DNA of 64,000 bases from Cryptomeria japonica (Eukaryota > Streptophyta > Pinopsida > Cupressales > Cupressaceae), in assembly GCF_030272615.1 (NCBI RefSeq), contig NC_081408.1, positions 342,451,793 to 342,515,792 on the forward strand, in the 5' to 3' direction. Made by a program: the position numbers and the translations under genes. Below the pieces are notes generated by a model. It made no database searches and had not been told where the DNA came from. It was given only the letters and a program-made list of their open reading frames with translations. Shown here piece by piece: positions 43,431-60,786 of the stretch. Numbering within the stretch: the stretch's first letter is position 1; every line of letters starts with the position of its first letter.

Positions 43431-45859
43431 CTTTCAACTACCAAATATTTATGTGTGAGGTAGGAATTGGGCATAATAAAATCATAACACAAGTTAGCCA
43501 ACCACAAAAGCTAAATGCTATGAAATTAACCCCTAACACAATCAATAGAAGCATGAAGATAAAATACTCAAAAAGAAACACAAATCGACATAGGTATCTC
43601 CTTCATTGTTCTTCTTTCTCCTTCAAATGGATGTATGTGGATTTCACCTACAAAATGCAAATGTGTTGCAAGAAAATTGATAGAAAAATGAGATGAATTC
43701 AATAGCATAAGCATACTCGAAATGTGGTTATTAATGATTGAAAAAAGGATTCAATTTATACAAAAATATCTCCAAAATGACATGAGAAAATCAAGGCAAA
43801 TGGAAGAGGCAAATTGATTCAAAAGTGGCATAATTGAACAGACAAATTATGACAAATTTCTATGACAAAACATGAAAAAATTCTAAGACAATTTCATGAC
43901 AAATTGTTATGACAATTTTATGACAAATTGAGAGAAAATTATGCTCATTGATTATGACAAATTGACCACAAAAATAGCTTCATGATTTTTTACATGATTG
44001 AGCACAAAAAGTGGAGACAAACTAGAGGAGAAAATGGTGGATAAATTATAGGAAATGGGAAGCATGAAATTAGGGATGACAAATTATGACAAAATTAGGA
44101 GAAAATTTAGGGAGAGAAATGTGGGAATAATTAATAACTTCATTTATTAATTATCCCACAAAAGGGAAATTGGCCAATTAAATAAAATATTTAATTATGA
44201 CACAAGACATAGGGTAAATGAATAAATTCATTTATCCTAAGGTGGATGTTAGAAAGGATTAATAATTAAAGAATTATTAAACCCTAGAAAGGAGAAAAGG
44301 AATGAAATGGGTCAAAACAATGCCATGGCACAATTAATGTGATAAATGAATGATCATGATCATGATCAAGAAGATAATTGACAAGGACCAAAAGTTGATT
44401 AAATTAATTATGACAAAGACCAATGACAAATTGATCGAAATTGACAAGATTGATTTGATAAAAATTGATAAAGATTGATGGCAAATCGATCAAAATTGAT
44501 AAAAAGATTGATAATTGAAGATCCAAAATGATGTAAAATGATAGTTTATTGATCAAATATGATTGATATCAATGACAAGAGATCAGGACAAAACCCTAAT
44601 TGACTTCAATTAGGATTACAAAGATATCGAATTGATATAACAAGTTGATCACAACCACTAATTGTGATTCAAAATTGGTATTGACAAGACCTTATTCAAA
44701 TGCAAGAGAATTGAAATTGAATAGGAAAAGAATGCAAAGGAATGACGCAATGTCAACAAATGATAAAGATCGAATGTATGACATAGAAGTGTTAGTAAGT
44801 GTGAAAACCCTAAAATAAGGTCACGCGGACATGTTAAAGTATGACACCACGAGTGTTAACCATTTTTATATGCCTACAATATGACTATAGACTTGACAAC
44901 TTGCCATGAAATCCTTTCCTTAATGGATGATTTCATAAATGCCTCTTATATAAAGGTCCATCTTCTCGTACAACCATACATACACATTTATGCCATTTTC
45001 AGTGTTAAGATGGAACTTAATAACTAATTAATTACTATTGTCTTATATCCTTCCTCCTTCCAATTCTCAAAATCAAAACCTTCTATATGGATGTAAAAAA
45101 TATTTGATGCACTAAAGAAATATAGCCCATTGCTGAAAACATTTATATGTCACACAAAAGACATTATTATAGTATAGGCTACAACATGATATTATATATC
45201 TAATATAGTTACCAAACCCATGTGACATTATAGAGAATAGTTTTTATTTAATACTATGACATTTAATTTGTGATACAAGACATAATTGCTCTACTAACAC
45301 AATTAAGTTGGTTCTAGTAACCTCGTAGGGAATAGTTGTCACTAACATGCGATTAAATTTGATTGTTATGTGCCTTAATAGGTAATTTCATCTATAATGT
45401 AGTTCTCTACAAGAAGCCCAATCACAAAATAAATATCTCACTAAACATCCCCTAGCTTTTGGTAAAAGTATGGCAGACACTCCTCAATGTCCTTAGACTC
45501 AAAGTATAGAATATTTAGCAAAGTTTCCTATATTTTGGATTTTTCAATGATATTTTATAAACTTTGCAATTGGTTGTGTGCTTGCATACTTCATAGATGA
45601 AAAGATAGGGCTTGTTCTCATCCTCGCTTGATAATACCGAAAGAAACCTCATTTGAATGCATTGACCAAAGCACAAATTTGTAATCAAATATATAGAATA
45701 TAAGTGCCTATTATAGGACACAATTTTTACTGGCTTGTTGGAAAACAAAAAGAAAGACACTTTAATCATGAATTGATATTACTTTGATATTTTAAGCATA
45801 CAAAAACATATTTGTATATTTATAGATGCATACGCAAGTTCAATTATTCGTAGTTGATT
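43431..45859. other. AT-rich low-complexity sequence
   Basis: ATGACAAATT-type repeats at 43850-44110, paired AATTAA/TTAATT stretches at 44130-44280, and GATTGA/GATAAA repeats at 44390-44560. A TATA-like CTTATATAAAGG lies near 44946. May contain a decayed LTR, but no terminus is certain. No gene is supported. Confidence 0.5.
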
Positions 45860-48800
45860 TACGTTTTAAACCTCATCCTTAAGGGGAAAGACATTCAACA
45901 TGTTTTAAGGACAAAAATATATATTTATGGCATCAGAAGTTGAATTTTTCATATATTCACCTTCCTCTCAAAAAGTTGTACAATTTCCAAAAATAGCATA
46001 CAATCTTGAGTTTGTATGCAAAACTTATGGCTTTCAAAAAAGGTTTATATTGTCAATAGTGGCAATTTTAAAAGTCACTAATAGTTTTGCAACTATTGGG
46101 GTAATTTTGAAACTACCTCTTGCTAAAAGTGAACATTTCACTCAAACTAGAAAAATAACTAGGAATTGGAATGATTTAGCAACCATATGTTTATGATTCC
46201 CAAATAGAAGGCTTTGTGTACACAAGGGGAGTCTTCCAACACCCTAAGAGAAACCAATTAGGAATATAAAGAAAAGAGAGGGGGAAGAATTGAATGTTTC
46301 TCTCTCAAATGTAGAAAGATGAAGCAATGATTAACTTGACAAAGGTTAAAAATCATTTCGTATTTGTTTATTATGAGCAATATACTCCAATAAAGAGCAA
46401 CTACATATAATAATTATGTTTTTCATCCCTCGTAGGATTTTTTCAAGGATCAATTTGACTTGTGTTGCATTCAAACTTCTTTCAAATTTTACTATCTTCA
46501 TTTTTTCTAGCAACATTCCTATTTCTCCCACAATTGATTGTCCTTTGGATTATAAAAAGAATTATAGTTTTCAACATTTCTAGCTAGTTGATTATGGATT
46601 TACATATCAATTGATATCAAAGCCACAAGTTTTGAGACTTGTAGGAGATATTGGGTGGCAGAGTTGGTGTGAATAACCATTATTTTTTTCAAATTGTTTT
46701 CAAACTATGCAAGTTGTAATGGAGTAAGCATGACCAAGTCTCATAAGAAGAAACTTCAAGATAACCAAACTTAGAGCAAGTATTTGGATAAAATTGGCCT
46801 CTTTAGAAAATACACACCATTTGATTAAGAACATTCAAAAATTGCAAGTTGAGAAGAATAACCAATCTAGTTTCTTCATTGAAATTATTGTCAAATTGAA
46901 ATAAAAGAATAGTGAAAGATGCACTTCCTTCAAAACTCTAAGAGGAAGTTATCAAGAAAAGTGGACCAACCTCTTCTCAACAAGAAGAAACTATTGGAAA
47001 GGTATGCAAAAGCATCCATAATGAAGTTTTGTTCAAAGATTTAAAATCTAATGATTTTGCTTGCAAGTTTGAAATGGATGCCAAAGACAAAGGCTCCAAT
47101 TTTGCTTGCAAAGATGGGATATGATGGAAGAGAACCTAGTAAGGTTTGCCAGTAAAAATTCAACATTTATAATTAAGGAAAAATAACCATTTGAGGGCCT
47201 TGGTACACAAATACGAAGATTGCAAAAAAAACTCTTGAGGAGTCCTCACTAACTTGAGTACAATACAGAGGAGGTAATAATTCCTCTAATATTTTGTTTA
47301 TTAATACTCAAGATGAACTATATATTGTATATTACACAAGCAACAATCTAACAAGAAGAGGAAAGAGAAAACTTAATTTCAAGATAACAAAGAAGAAAAT
47401 AAATAATGGGGAGATTACAATCTACTTCACTAACCAAGCCTAAAGAGGTAAAAGAGCATGTATTATTTTTCATTAACAAGAGAAACAGACATAGTATACA
47501 AGATTGCAAGCTTCTTGTTTCTTGTAAGTAACTTTTGTATAGTAGTGTGCAAAGCTAACACCATTAAGGAGCATATGTTCTTTACTAAGGATGGGAAAAG
47601 AAGAAGACACTCATTAAAACAAAGGGAGAAAGGTTGAGACACATTCAAGGAAGGTGACATACAAGTTGGTTTGATTGTGTATAAAGCTAACATTGTTGCT
47701 CTCATTGTAACATTGAAGAAAATTGTGATGGTGAGTGAGTCTACATCTAGAGCTTCACCCAAAGATAGGCAAAAAAAGAGTGTGCAACCACTTGAGAATG
47801 AAAACCATTGAAAACACCACACCCAAAAATAGAACTCTCCTATGATTCTACACCATCATCAAATGGTAAAAGTATGTGATATGATACTTGGCTAGACAAT
47901 TTACTTCATTTAAATTGGAGAAGTCTTAAATGCTTTCACTTGTATGTGCATTTGATTAGCATTCTAAAATTGTATGGCCTTTATTGTAAATCGATGCAAT
48001 AAGGAGGTCCACTTTGTACCAGATTTCATTGGCATTCCAACCTAACTTTCACAAATAAGAATTATCATTTGTGGCATTAGAGCTTATGTAGTATGGTTAA
48101 AGTCAATCGTTGTCACATAGATATATGTAAGTGATTGAAGAACTTGTCACTATAGAGTTCATCATTGTCACAAAGTTGCAGAGGAAGGACAACAAAAACA
48201 AAATTCTTGGATCATGGGGTTTCAAATTCTCATCCACCTACTTGGATGAACTAGGCCTTCCTTTGATCTAGATCACTTTCAATGAGGACTACTTCAACAC
48301 TCACAAGGAACACTCTTGTTTGGAACATCACTCGGGCTTCATGACTCCTGGGACCAACCCACTTCATTTTTCACAAATACAACCTAACACATGAAAGCAA
48401 CCCTCCACTCATGGCAAGCATATTAGGATGCATTATAAAGGAGTACTGAAACATACAATGCAAGTTTGATTCCCTGACACTTGAACAAAGTTTGTGAACC
48501 CTTATAAGACTCTTCACAACATATACTATGAGTATTCAACCAAGTTTTGAACTAATTTTGTTCAATCTCCCATTCGTTGTCCTAACCAGTCATATATTGT
48601 CCTTTAGGGTCTGCTATTGTGCAACTTGTCCCAAACATTACATAGGGGATTGAGACAAATTGATTTTGGTCTGTAAGACCTCTCCACACCTTTGCCTTCA
48701 CCATCTTATGTCAAACAACACCGATTCATTGACTAGTAACATCAAACCCCTCACATTTTTTGGCTTGACAATCTAATACAAATTGATATCAGACCCTCTA

Positions 48801-50375
48801 TCAGAATATAGAACGTGCCATGTTCAAATTTGAAACTTTCACATTTGGGATATGGTATATTACATCCTTATAGGCCTCTCCACCCATTTGTGGAGTTTTT
48901 CACCAATGGAGGGCCAAGTTCTACATTTATTTCCCTCACTGGTTACCCTGGGTAGGGTTTCTACCAGTCTAAAAGAAATGGCGATAACTTGCACAATACT
49001 TTATGAAATTCAATGAGACCAAAAGCAAAATGGAGTTAATTCACAAGGCTCTTAAAATCACACAAGTGCAAGTCAATATATGAAAGTGCAATAAGTACAA
49101 ATTGCAAGTTTTAGACTGCAACTTGTAAAATATAGAGAATTTCAATCCCTCATTCATCAAAACTTCTTCATACAACTCCTCCAACCCTAGAATTCAAGTT
49201 GGGAACACAATTTATACATTTTGCACCATATCCAATTGCCCAACCAACCAACTAACGATTATGTTAAAGATTACAATAATTTTAACAACTTTGACAAAGT
49301 TGCTTGACAACTTTTGTGCAACTTTTACAATTTTGAACAACTTGTCCTCAAACTTTCCAAAATGAATTAACATGATCCCAAATGATCTTAAATGACCTTA
49401 TTAGACTAAAAAACGCCTAATCAACCTACAAACCAATGAAAGTGACAACAATGCATACTATGAGGCTCCTAATACCCCTGCATCATACATCATCAATTGT
49501 CAATATTTGTGTTGATCACCACTTTGTAGATGTAAGGGGGTTTTGTTTTGAATCCAACATAGAAGGCATAAAGTGCATCTAGTAGCTTCCACCTCATGGC
49601 AATTGAGTGCTAAACATCACTTGGATTTATCTCAAAACATGGGACAATATTTGTTTGAATTAGCTTTGAAATTCTTCTAATTTAACATTAAACTTTCATG
49701 AGAATAAAAGCTTTCTAAGAAGAGAAGTATGACTCAAATTGGATCTAAAAGTAAAGCTCACCCTTAAGGGGAAAGAAATTGCAACACTTGAAATGCCAAA
49801 AACTACACTTACATGACATCAAAAGTTGACTATGTTTACATATTCACATTCTTTGTCTTGCAATTTTGACAAAACAAAGACCATTTAAAATCATCATGCA
49901 AAAGTTGTGGCAAAGGTAAAGACTCGACAGTTTACAGTGCCATTCCATCAGTACAACTAAAATCAGCATTTTTTTACTTTTTCTTTAGAAGTAGAGTTGT
50001 AATGGTTGTAACTCTTAGACTTAAAGTTACACATAGTGGGTGTCTTCCATCACTTTTAGAATCAACTGAAAGTCCAACGAAAGTGGGGAAGGAGGATTAA
50101 ATAATGTCTCTCTCCAAAATAGAAGGCTTTAGTAGTTATAGGCATAACAAAGGCTGTAGATCACTTTGTACTGGTCCATTCTAAGCGATACACTTGAATA
50201 AAAAGCAATTGCCTCTACCAATTGTGTTTTCGGATCAATCCTCATGTTGCATTTAACACATACCTTTATTTCCTCATGTCATAACATTCCATTTCCTCTC
50301 ATATTTAAAGCAACATTTGCTTTTCAAGCAGCTTCAATCCTTATTGTCTAGGTAGATGCAAATGTAGATTGTACA
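45860..50375 (+). mobile_element. Probable old LTR retroelement
   Basis: Two diverged direct repeats, ~45860-46604 and ~49740-50375, share CTTAAGGGGAAAGA, CATCA(A/G)AAGTTGA and a TCTCTCTC...AATAAAGAGCAA-like part. After the first comes ATTTACA and then TTGATATCAAAGCC (46611-46624), two changes from the initiator-Met PBS. A short remnant near 47093 (AKMGYDGREP) resembles a G-patch start. The interior is otherwise unreadable. A second, unrelated LTR end plus PBS (TACA at 48780, then TTGATATCAGACCC) suggests another nested element. Confidence 0.4.
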
Positions 50376-50415
50376 CAACTTATACAGGATCAATCTTTAT
50401 GTTGCATTGCAATAT

Positions 50416-50434
50416 AACATTTCAATATGAGTTA
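50416..50434. repeat. Left LINE target-site duplication
   Basis: 19 bp, exact copy at 51174-51192. Confidence 0.9.
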
Positions 50435-51173
50435 AAAGAAAAAAAGAATTGTTTCTTGGTGGAAGGGTGCCTCTTTTGAACACTACTTTATTCGAAAGGA
50501 AAGCTTCTCCCAGGTGGTTGCTCGGGTTCCTCAGGCCGATGTGGGTTAAGGTATTGCGCCTTTGGCTACTGCCCCTGGTTCTGGTGTTGCTTCGCCTCAG
50601 GTGTGTGTAGATGCTTGTGGTGGCATCCCAGTTGATCGGTTGAAGGATGTTGGATCTTTTTCTTTGGTGGATGACCTTCCCACTTCCCGGATTGTTGTTG
50701 GATCTTTGTTTGATCCTTCTGATTCTCAGATCTCTGTTGTCCCTACCTCTCTGGATGTTGTCTTTGTTCCTCTTGGTGGTGGGAGGTCCTCTATTCTGGA
50801 CCCGTCTTCTTGGCAAAAGACTGTTGCTAGGGTTGAGGAGAGATGGATTACCGTTAAAAGTAAGAAATCTAAATCGTCCCAAGCCTCTTTTGATATGACC
50901 CTTTGCTCTCACAAGTGTAGATCAAATACTTGATCTGTCCTGGTTGGGTTGGGGCTGCTTGTTGGTCTTTGGTTTTTGCAGCCCGTTGGTTCTTGTTGGG
51001 GGTCCTTCTTGTGTTGTCCCCTATCTTTTGTCTGGTTTTGTCATGTATCACTTGTGTTCTATTTCATTGGGTGGACTTTTAGGCTTATCTTAAGGTTCAG
51101 GTTTCCAGTCCTTCCAAAACTTGTTTTGTATAGGGTTTTAGGTCCCTTCAAAACTTGTTTTCCCTTAATCAAA
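50435..51173 (+). mobile_element. Non-LTR (LINE-type) insertion with 19-bp target duplication
   Basis: The 19-bp target duplication (AACATTTCAATATGAGTTA) occurs at 50416-50434 and 51174-51192. The 739-bp insert ends TTAATCAAAA, seen also at 55185. It holds an open stretch at 50562-50933 whose end (WITVKSKKSKSSQASFDMTL) looks like the basic end of an ORF1-type protein, with a stop just upstream (50547-50549). It then goes directly to a 3'-UTR-like GT-rich part, without ORF2. This points to an internally deleted or non-autonomous LINE. Confidence 0.82.
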
Positions 51174-51192
51174 AACATTTCAATATGAGTTA
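51174..51192. repeat. Right LINE target-site duplication
   Basis: 19 bp, exact copy of 50416-50434. Confidence 0.9.
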
Positions 51193-51710
51193 TTTTTCTA
51201 TTCATTCAATTTTTTTTTTTGTCATTTTGTGTGAAAGCATTCTATTTTCTCTTCTTTTCTTTTTTTTTTTGGTAATTTTTGTGTGACAACATTTTAACTC
51301 CTCTTTGACTATCATTTAGATATCAACTTGAATAACAAATCATATTCCTAAGTTTCTAGCTATGCATGGTGAAAATCAATAGGTGCATCCACTGCTTCAT
51401 TTTTTCTTTTGGTAAATGCAAACATTTCTTCCAGGTCACGATTGTAAAAACTACTCAAATTGTTTGGAGTATGATTAGATAGTTATTGTTCGACATGTAC
51501 TCGGTAAATAAGAGATAACAAATTTGTGTTATTGCTAGTCTATTAGCCATGACTCTCTTTGGGAGGCCTGTTAAACATAGAACTTTTGTAGCAACAAGGT
51601 GAATAGATGTATTCATATTTGACTCGGGGAAAGTACATGAAAAATGGGAGGCATACACAAATGCATATAATAACCAGGGTGGTCCTTATACCTGAGCACC
51701 GGCCTGTAGT
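51193..51710. other. Unassigned AT-rich sequence
   Basis: T-rich runs; nothing recognisable. Confidence 0.5.
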
Positions 51711-51962
51711 GAGAGCCTTAAATTTGGTAAGGCATAAAAGATACACAGGATAATTCGAGGAGAAAAGCACAACTTAAAAGATATTGCTGTTCTTGAGAGC
51801 CTTAAATTTGGTAAGGCATAAAATATATGCAGGATAATTGCAGGAGAAAAGCACAACTTATAAGATATTACTGTTCTTGAGAGCCTTAAATTTGGTAAGG
51901 CATAAAAGATACATAGGATAATTGCAGGAGAAAAGCACAACTTATAAGATATTACTGTTCTT
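51711..51962. repeat. 84-bp tandem repeat, 3 copies
   Basis: Copies start at 51711, 51795 and 51879 (GAGAGCCTTAAATTTGGTAA). The period is exactly 84, with about 5-8 changes between copies. Being a multiple of three, it keeps a 141-codon minus frame (51686-52111) open with a 28-residue repeat. That frame has no known domain. Confidence 0.95.
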
Positions 51963-52538
51963 GCTCTTTCGATACTGCATCCACAACTTAAAAATAAAGA
52001 AAGACCAACAGGGGATATATGATAAGAGGATAAACAATAAAAAATCCAAAAGGGGGGAAATAAACCTGAATGGCATACATAGGAGGAACACAACACTCGT
52101 ACCATTAACACATCAGTACTATATTATCTTCAGTTGTCGCAACAAAAAAGGTGAAGAAAGGAAAACTACTTTTTGTTGGTAAGTCCGTGACCAAAACAGC
52201 TAACAGCCACAAGGATGATGAAGGTTGGAGATAATTTGTTGTAAATGCAGTGCTCAATCCAAACATGACAAAGCTAATAAGGAAGTGAATGAAGATGACT
52301 AAGCTCTAGGCTCTAAAGCCAAACAAAGGGTGGTGGTGTAAAGATCTAACCTTTTGGCTAGCTACAAACCCCAAAACACGAAAGAAATTGAATTGTCTAA
52401 AGGCAATTCTGATCTGGAGGAAGACAAGGAATCTGAAGCTGAGGATCAAGAGGTTAGCAACTCTGATCACTCCTCCACTATGAACCGGAAGGGCAATGGT
52501 CTCTTGATGAAATGAATGCTCCCTACACGATCTGATTA
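51963..52538. other. Unassigned, possibly retroelement-derived
   Basis: One short acidic stretch readable on the plus strand near 52410-52470 (GNSDLEEDKESEAEDQEV). Nothing identifiable. Confidence 0.35.
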
Positions 52539-52662
52539 TGCTTTTTCTCCTCATGGAGATGGATCTTGAGCTATAGTTACTAGATCTAGAGGGCTCATTG
52601 TGCTTTTTCTCCTCATGGAGATGGATCTTGAGCTATAGTTACTAGTTCTAGAGGGCTCATTT
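52539..52662. repeat. 62-bp tandem duplication
   Basis: Two nearly identical copies, 52539-52600 and 52601-52662, starting TGCTTTTTCTCCTCATGGAG. Confidence 0.93.
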
Positions 52663-53723
52663 GAGGAGTTTTAGCATGTTTAACTCATTGGGTATATGTT
52701 TTTCATTTATGAGGATCATAGGAGATGGTCTATTGGGCTGATTTCCAGGTATGGGAAATGGATTTAATTCGATCTTCTTTGGCTTGAGAGGCTTACATCC
52801 GTGTTGGTTACATGATTCATATGTTGTGTTTGATCTTGGAGGTTGAACGGATTGGGTGTTGAAGCTTTTCTTTCGAGGTTGTAAAGGAGATCATATTTGA
52901 CATAGTTTTCATTTAGAGGTGTATGTAGGACATGCTACATGCTTATGATTTGCTAGTTCTCTCTTTCGTCTTGATTATCTTCCTGGATGTTTGGATTCAC
53001 ATTACGTTATATTTTTTTGAGATCTTGGGTGGAGCTATGGTGATCACTAGTTTGTGGTCGTGTGTTGTCACTTGTACTAGATTATTTTTTGGTAATGACA
53101 TGGTGGTTCCTCATCTCTTTGTTTGATGTGGAGAACATGGGAGAGCTTTGGAGAATTGTTGAGAGAAACATTTTTATGCAACAAGTTTGTTTGCAAGATT
53201 TGCATATCTTTGTGGATGTTCCTTGCTAGTACATGGTTACACTCTCTACCTGATGCTATTGGTAGACTTGATATGCCTCGAGCTTATTTTCAAATTTGAC
53301 ATCAATTTTGATTGTTGTTCTAGTTGGTGTTCTATCTTGTTTTATGGAGGAGTTCTTTGGCTTCGGAATTGTGCCCTAGTTACAAGTTTTGAAGTTATTA
53401 GTGCTTTTGTATAGCTCATGAGGACAATGGAGTTGTGGCAGTATCTTGTAGCCTTTCTTATCATTGGTAGTTGATGCTTGTGTTATTTGGATTAATGCAT
53501 AAAAACCTTGGCTTGTTTTTCTTCCACGGGTGGTATCTTGGAGGATGACAAGAATTGATTGGTTTGATATGGTGAACATCTTGGATGTCATTGCATGTGT
53601 CTTGATGGAGCACGAAAGCATGTTTGAGTTTCATGTGGTTTTCATGGATGGTTGTGATGATGCGGTTTCATCATTCGCCTCTTGTTTTCAATGACTCTTG
53701 GTAGTCTTCGACAAGTGGGAGAA
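52663..53723. other. Region left of an LTR-like start
   Basis: GT-rich on the plus strand with no long conserved frame. The purine run AAGTGGGAGAA at 53713-53723 immediately before TGTTGGG looks like a Ty1/copia polypurine tract, so this may be non-coding interior of such an element. Confidence 0.4.
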
Positions 53724-54500
53724 TGTTGGGATTAAGGTGTCTCAACTTTAGAGTTCTAACATGTTGAATAACTTAGTTATTTGTTGCATATATTGTTATA
53801 TCTTAAGTTTCTAACTTCCTAATGTCATACCATCTTTGTGGGACCTTTTGGTGAGGTGGCATCCTACATGGGAGGTGAGCGTGTGATGTGGATTCCTACT
53901 TTCTAAGAAGTCCGTGCCCACTTTTGGAGTTCCCGTTTTCTAGTAGACTAAGGTCATAAGATGCTACACTGGGATGAATATTTTAAAATCATGAAACAAG
54001 AAGAATGGGATAGAAGAGGAAAACACAAATACACATGAGGAAAACCCTTTCGGGTAAAAAAACCGCACACTTGAAAAAATTGAGCCAATGTATTATTCAG
54101 CAACAACTTACATTACATTTTTCAGGCTCTAAGCCTTTTACATGGAGATTTACGTCTTGATTTATTTTTGGAAAAATTTTGACAACGTAAACCCTATGTG
54201 AATCAATCTCCTTGCCTTTTTAAAAATAACTAAGGCATCAACATATATAGAGAGCTCAACGCAAAGAGGTAGGCACACATGGTTTCCAAAATCTTCAACA
54301 CCTAAGAGGTAAGTTGTGTCATAAACATCTTGTTAATCCCATGGCACGTAGCACGTAGCAACTTCCAAAGCAACAACACCTATCTCATCCATAATCGGCA
54401 TCTTGCCAAATACAATGAAAGTACAACATAAAAATTACTATGACCAAGAATAGGTGCTTTTTTTACATTACCACTTATCAAAAATGAATTCCACCAATGC
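53724..54500 (+). mobile_element. Putative Ty1/copia-type LTR (right end unclear)
   Basis: Starts TGTTGGGATTAAGG after a purine tract. Contains GGAAAACCCTTTCGGGT near 54039-54055, a motif often seen in plant copia LTRs. Its left part recurs inverted at 54584-54722. The right border is not visible; the end coordinate is approximate. Confidence 0.45.
53836..53975. repeat. Inverted repeat, left arm
   Basis: Reverse complement of 54584-54722 over about 140 bp with a small number of differences (for example TAGTAGACTAAGGTCATAAG). Confidence 0.9.
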
Positions 54501-54583
54501 CAGCTACTAAATAGTAACTCCTCATGACTCTTCCAATGAACTAGTACCCATCATAGTCATAATGGAAACTTGTCATAGTCCCG

Positions 54584-54722
54584 TCCCAATGTAGCATCTT
54601 ATGACCTTAGTCTACTAGAAAATGGGAACTCCAAAAGTGGGCACCAACTTCTTATAAAATAGGAATCCACATCACATGCTCACCTTCCATATAGGATGCC
54701 ACCTCACAAAAAGGTCCCACAA
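54584..54722. repeat. Inverted repeat, right arm
   Basis: Pairs with 53836-53975; the loop is about 610 bp. Confidence 0.9.
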
Positions 54723-54989
54723 TTAAATCCGCATACTATAATGCTGCTGAAATTTCTTAAATCTGTAAATTGCATCATCTTTCCTTTAAGGACTTAATTG
54801 TCAGAAATAAACTGTGTAATTCCTCCACTTTTATGGCATAGTAGCATGTGCTTGCGTCAATTTGTTGGAATCTAGTTTAAAGAATCATTGGCTTCTGGAT
54901 GTGCATACTGATCTCAGATAGCTTTCGAGGATGCCCTCATTTCCCTTAGTTACTGGCTCTGATCTGGAGAAGCCTATGAAGACTTGCAT

Positions 54990-55189
54990 AAGTTTATATT
55001 GGATGACTGGAGACTGTTCCTGCCCCCCTAGGCGGCTCTGTTAGTGGTTGGTGTTTTGTTGTCTGTGTTTTTAGAAATTGTCAGTTTGTTATGGTAGAGC
55101 TACTTTGCTCTTTTTGGCCAGTACGGGCCTGTTTTGTTTTGCCTTCAGGCGCTTATGTATGGGGTCAGGACACTTATCTAATCAAAAGC
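54990..55189 (+). mobile_element. LINE 3' end remnant
   Basis: GT-rich tract (GGTGTTTTGTTGTCTGTG, GGCCAGTACGGGCCTG) ending in CTAATCAAAA, the same 3' terminus as the LINE at 50435-51173. No target duplication was found. Confidence 0.5.
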
Positions 55190-55530
55190 ATTACATGCCA
55201 GTTCCTATTCGACTCTACAAGTCAGCTTAAGTAAATTATGTAAGTTTACTATATCAATTTAAACTATCTGAATCATCAGAAAATTTCTCTTCCGCAGTCA
55301 CGCAGCATTACATGTTTGTTCATATTTAATTCTAGAAGTAACAACCTTAAACATGGTTTAGGTTTCCTGTACTCTCCAGTTTCAACTGGTCTGAATTATC
55401 AAAATATTTATCCTTTTCAGCAGTCACAAAAAAATTACATGCCTGTTCATATTCAACTCTAGAAGTAAATAATGAAGTTTCGCATAATCTCTCCATTTTT
55501 AACTTCTCTGAATCGTCAGAATCTATATGT
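55190..55530. repeat. Diverged tandem repeat, 3 copies of ~120 bp
   Basis: Copies begin near 55190, 55308 and 55433 with ATTACATG(C/T)(C/T)(A/T)GTTC and include TCTGAATCATCAGAA-like and CAGTCAC segments. They lie downstream of RPS14. Confidence 0.75.
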
Positions 55531-56134
55531 CTGACTCCATAGACCAATAGATGAAGAGATACATTCAAAGGGGAAGAAAAAGTGATTGGCACCTATATTC
55601 ATAACATGTCAACAATTTGAAGTGCTGGCAAGTAGTACAACAATAAAGTGAAGAACGTGTTCACAGAAGAAGAAAAGACAACTGTTTTGATGCTTCCCAA
55701 CACACAGCTTATCAATTAAATAATTACACAAAACATAATCTAAAAACAGAAGCAGTGCCGGTTATATACCACGAAGGAAGAATTTTTTAGAAATAAACAA
55801 ATACGATACAAGATTAGAGTACAAAAGCATTACTAAACTCTATAAGCTAAATGTAAATACCAATCAAAATGCAGGGAGTTTTGCCCAAAAAAGTTGTTCT
55901 ATAACTAAACACCATATTTCCCAGTTCTTCTACAGAATAAAATTAAATACCAATCATACAACTGAATCATGCAAAAGTCGGCCAAAGTACTGAAATTAAA
56001 TCATGTACTCTTGTATTTGCAACTCATGCAATGTGCTAAAGAGTAAACTTAGAAAAGTCCTCTTGACCTCATGTTCCGCCAAAAAACACTGACTTATAAG
56101 CTGTCAAAACAAATAATAGCATCCAACAAGAATA
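55531..56134. other. Downstream region of RPS14
   Basis: Would hold the RPS14 3' UTR on the minus strand. No clear AATAAA signal was picked out, and no other gene is seen. Confidence 0.5.

Positions 56135-60786
<4,652 letters not shown>

Noticed and set aside
44876-44960. Possible LTR start (TGTAGGC on minus) and a TATA-like CTTATATAAAGG on plus
   Set aside because: No polypurine tract, PBS or partner LTR; signals point in opposite directions.
47463-47822. 119-codon minus frame
   Set aside because: Low-complexity composition, no domain, within decayed repeat DNA.
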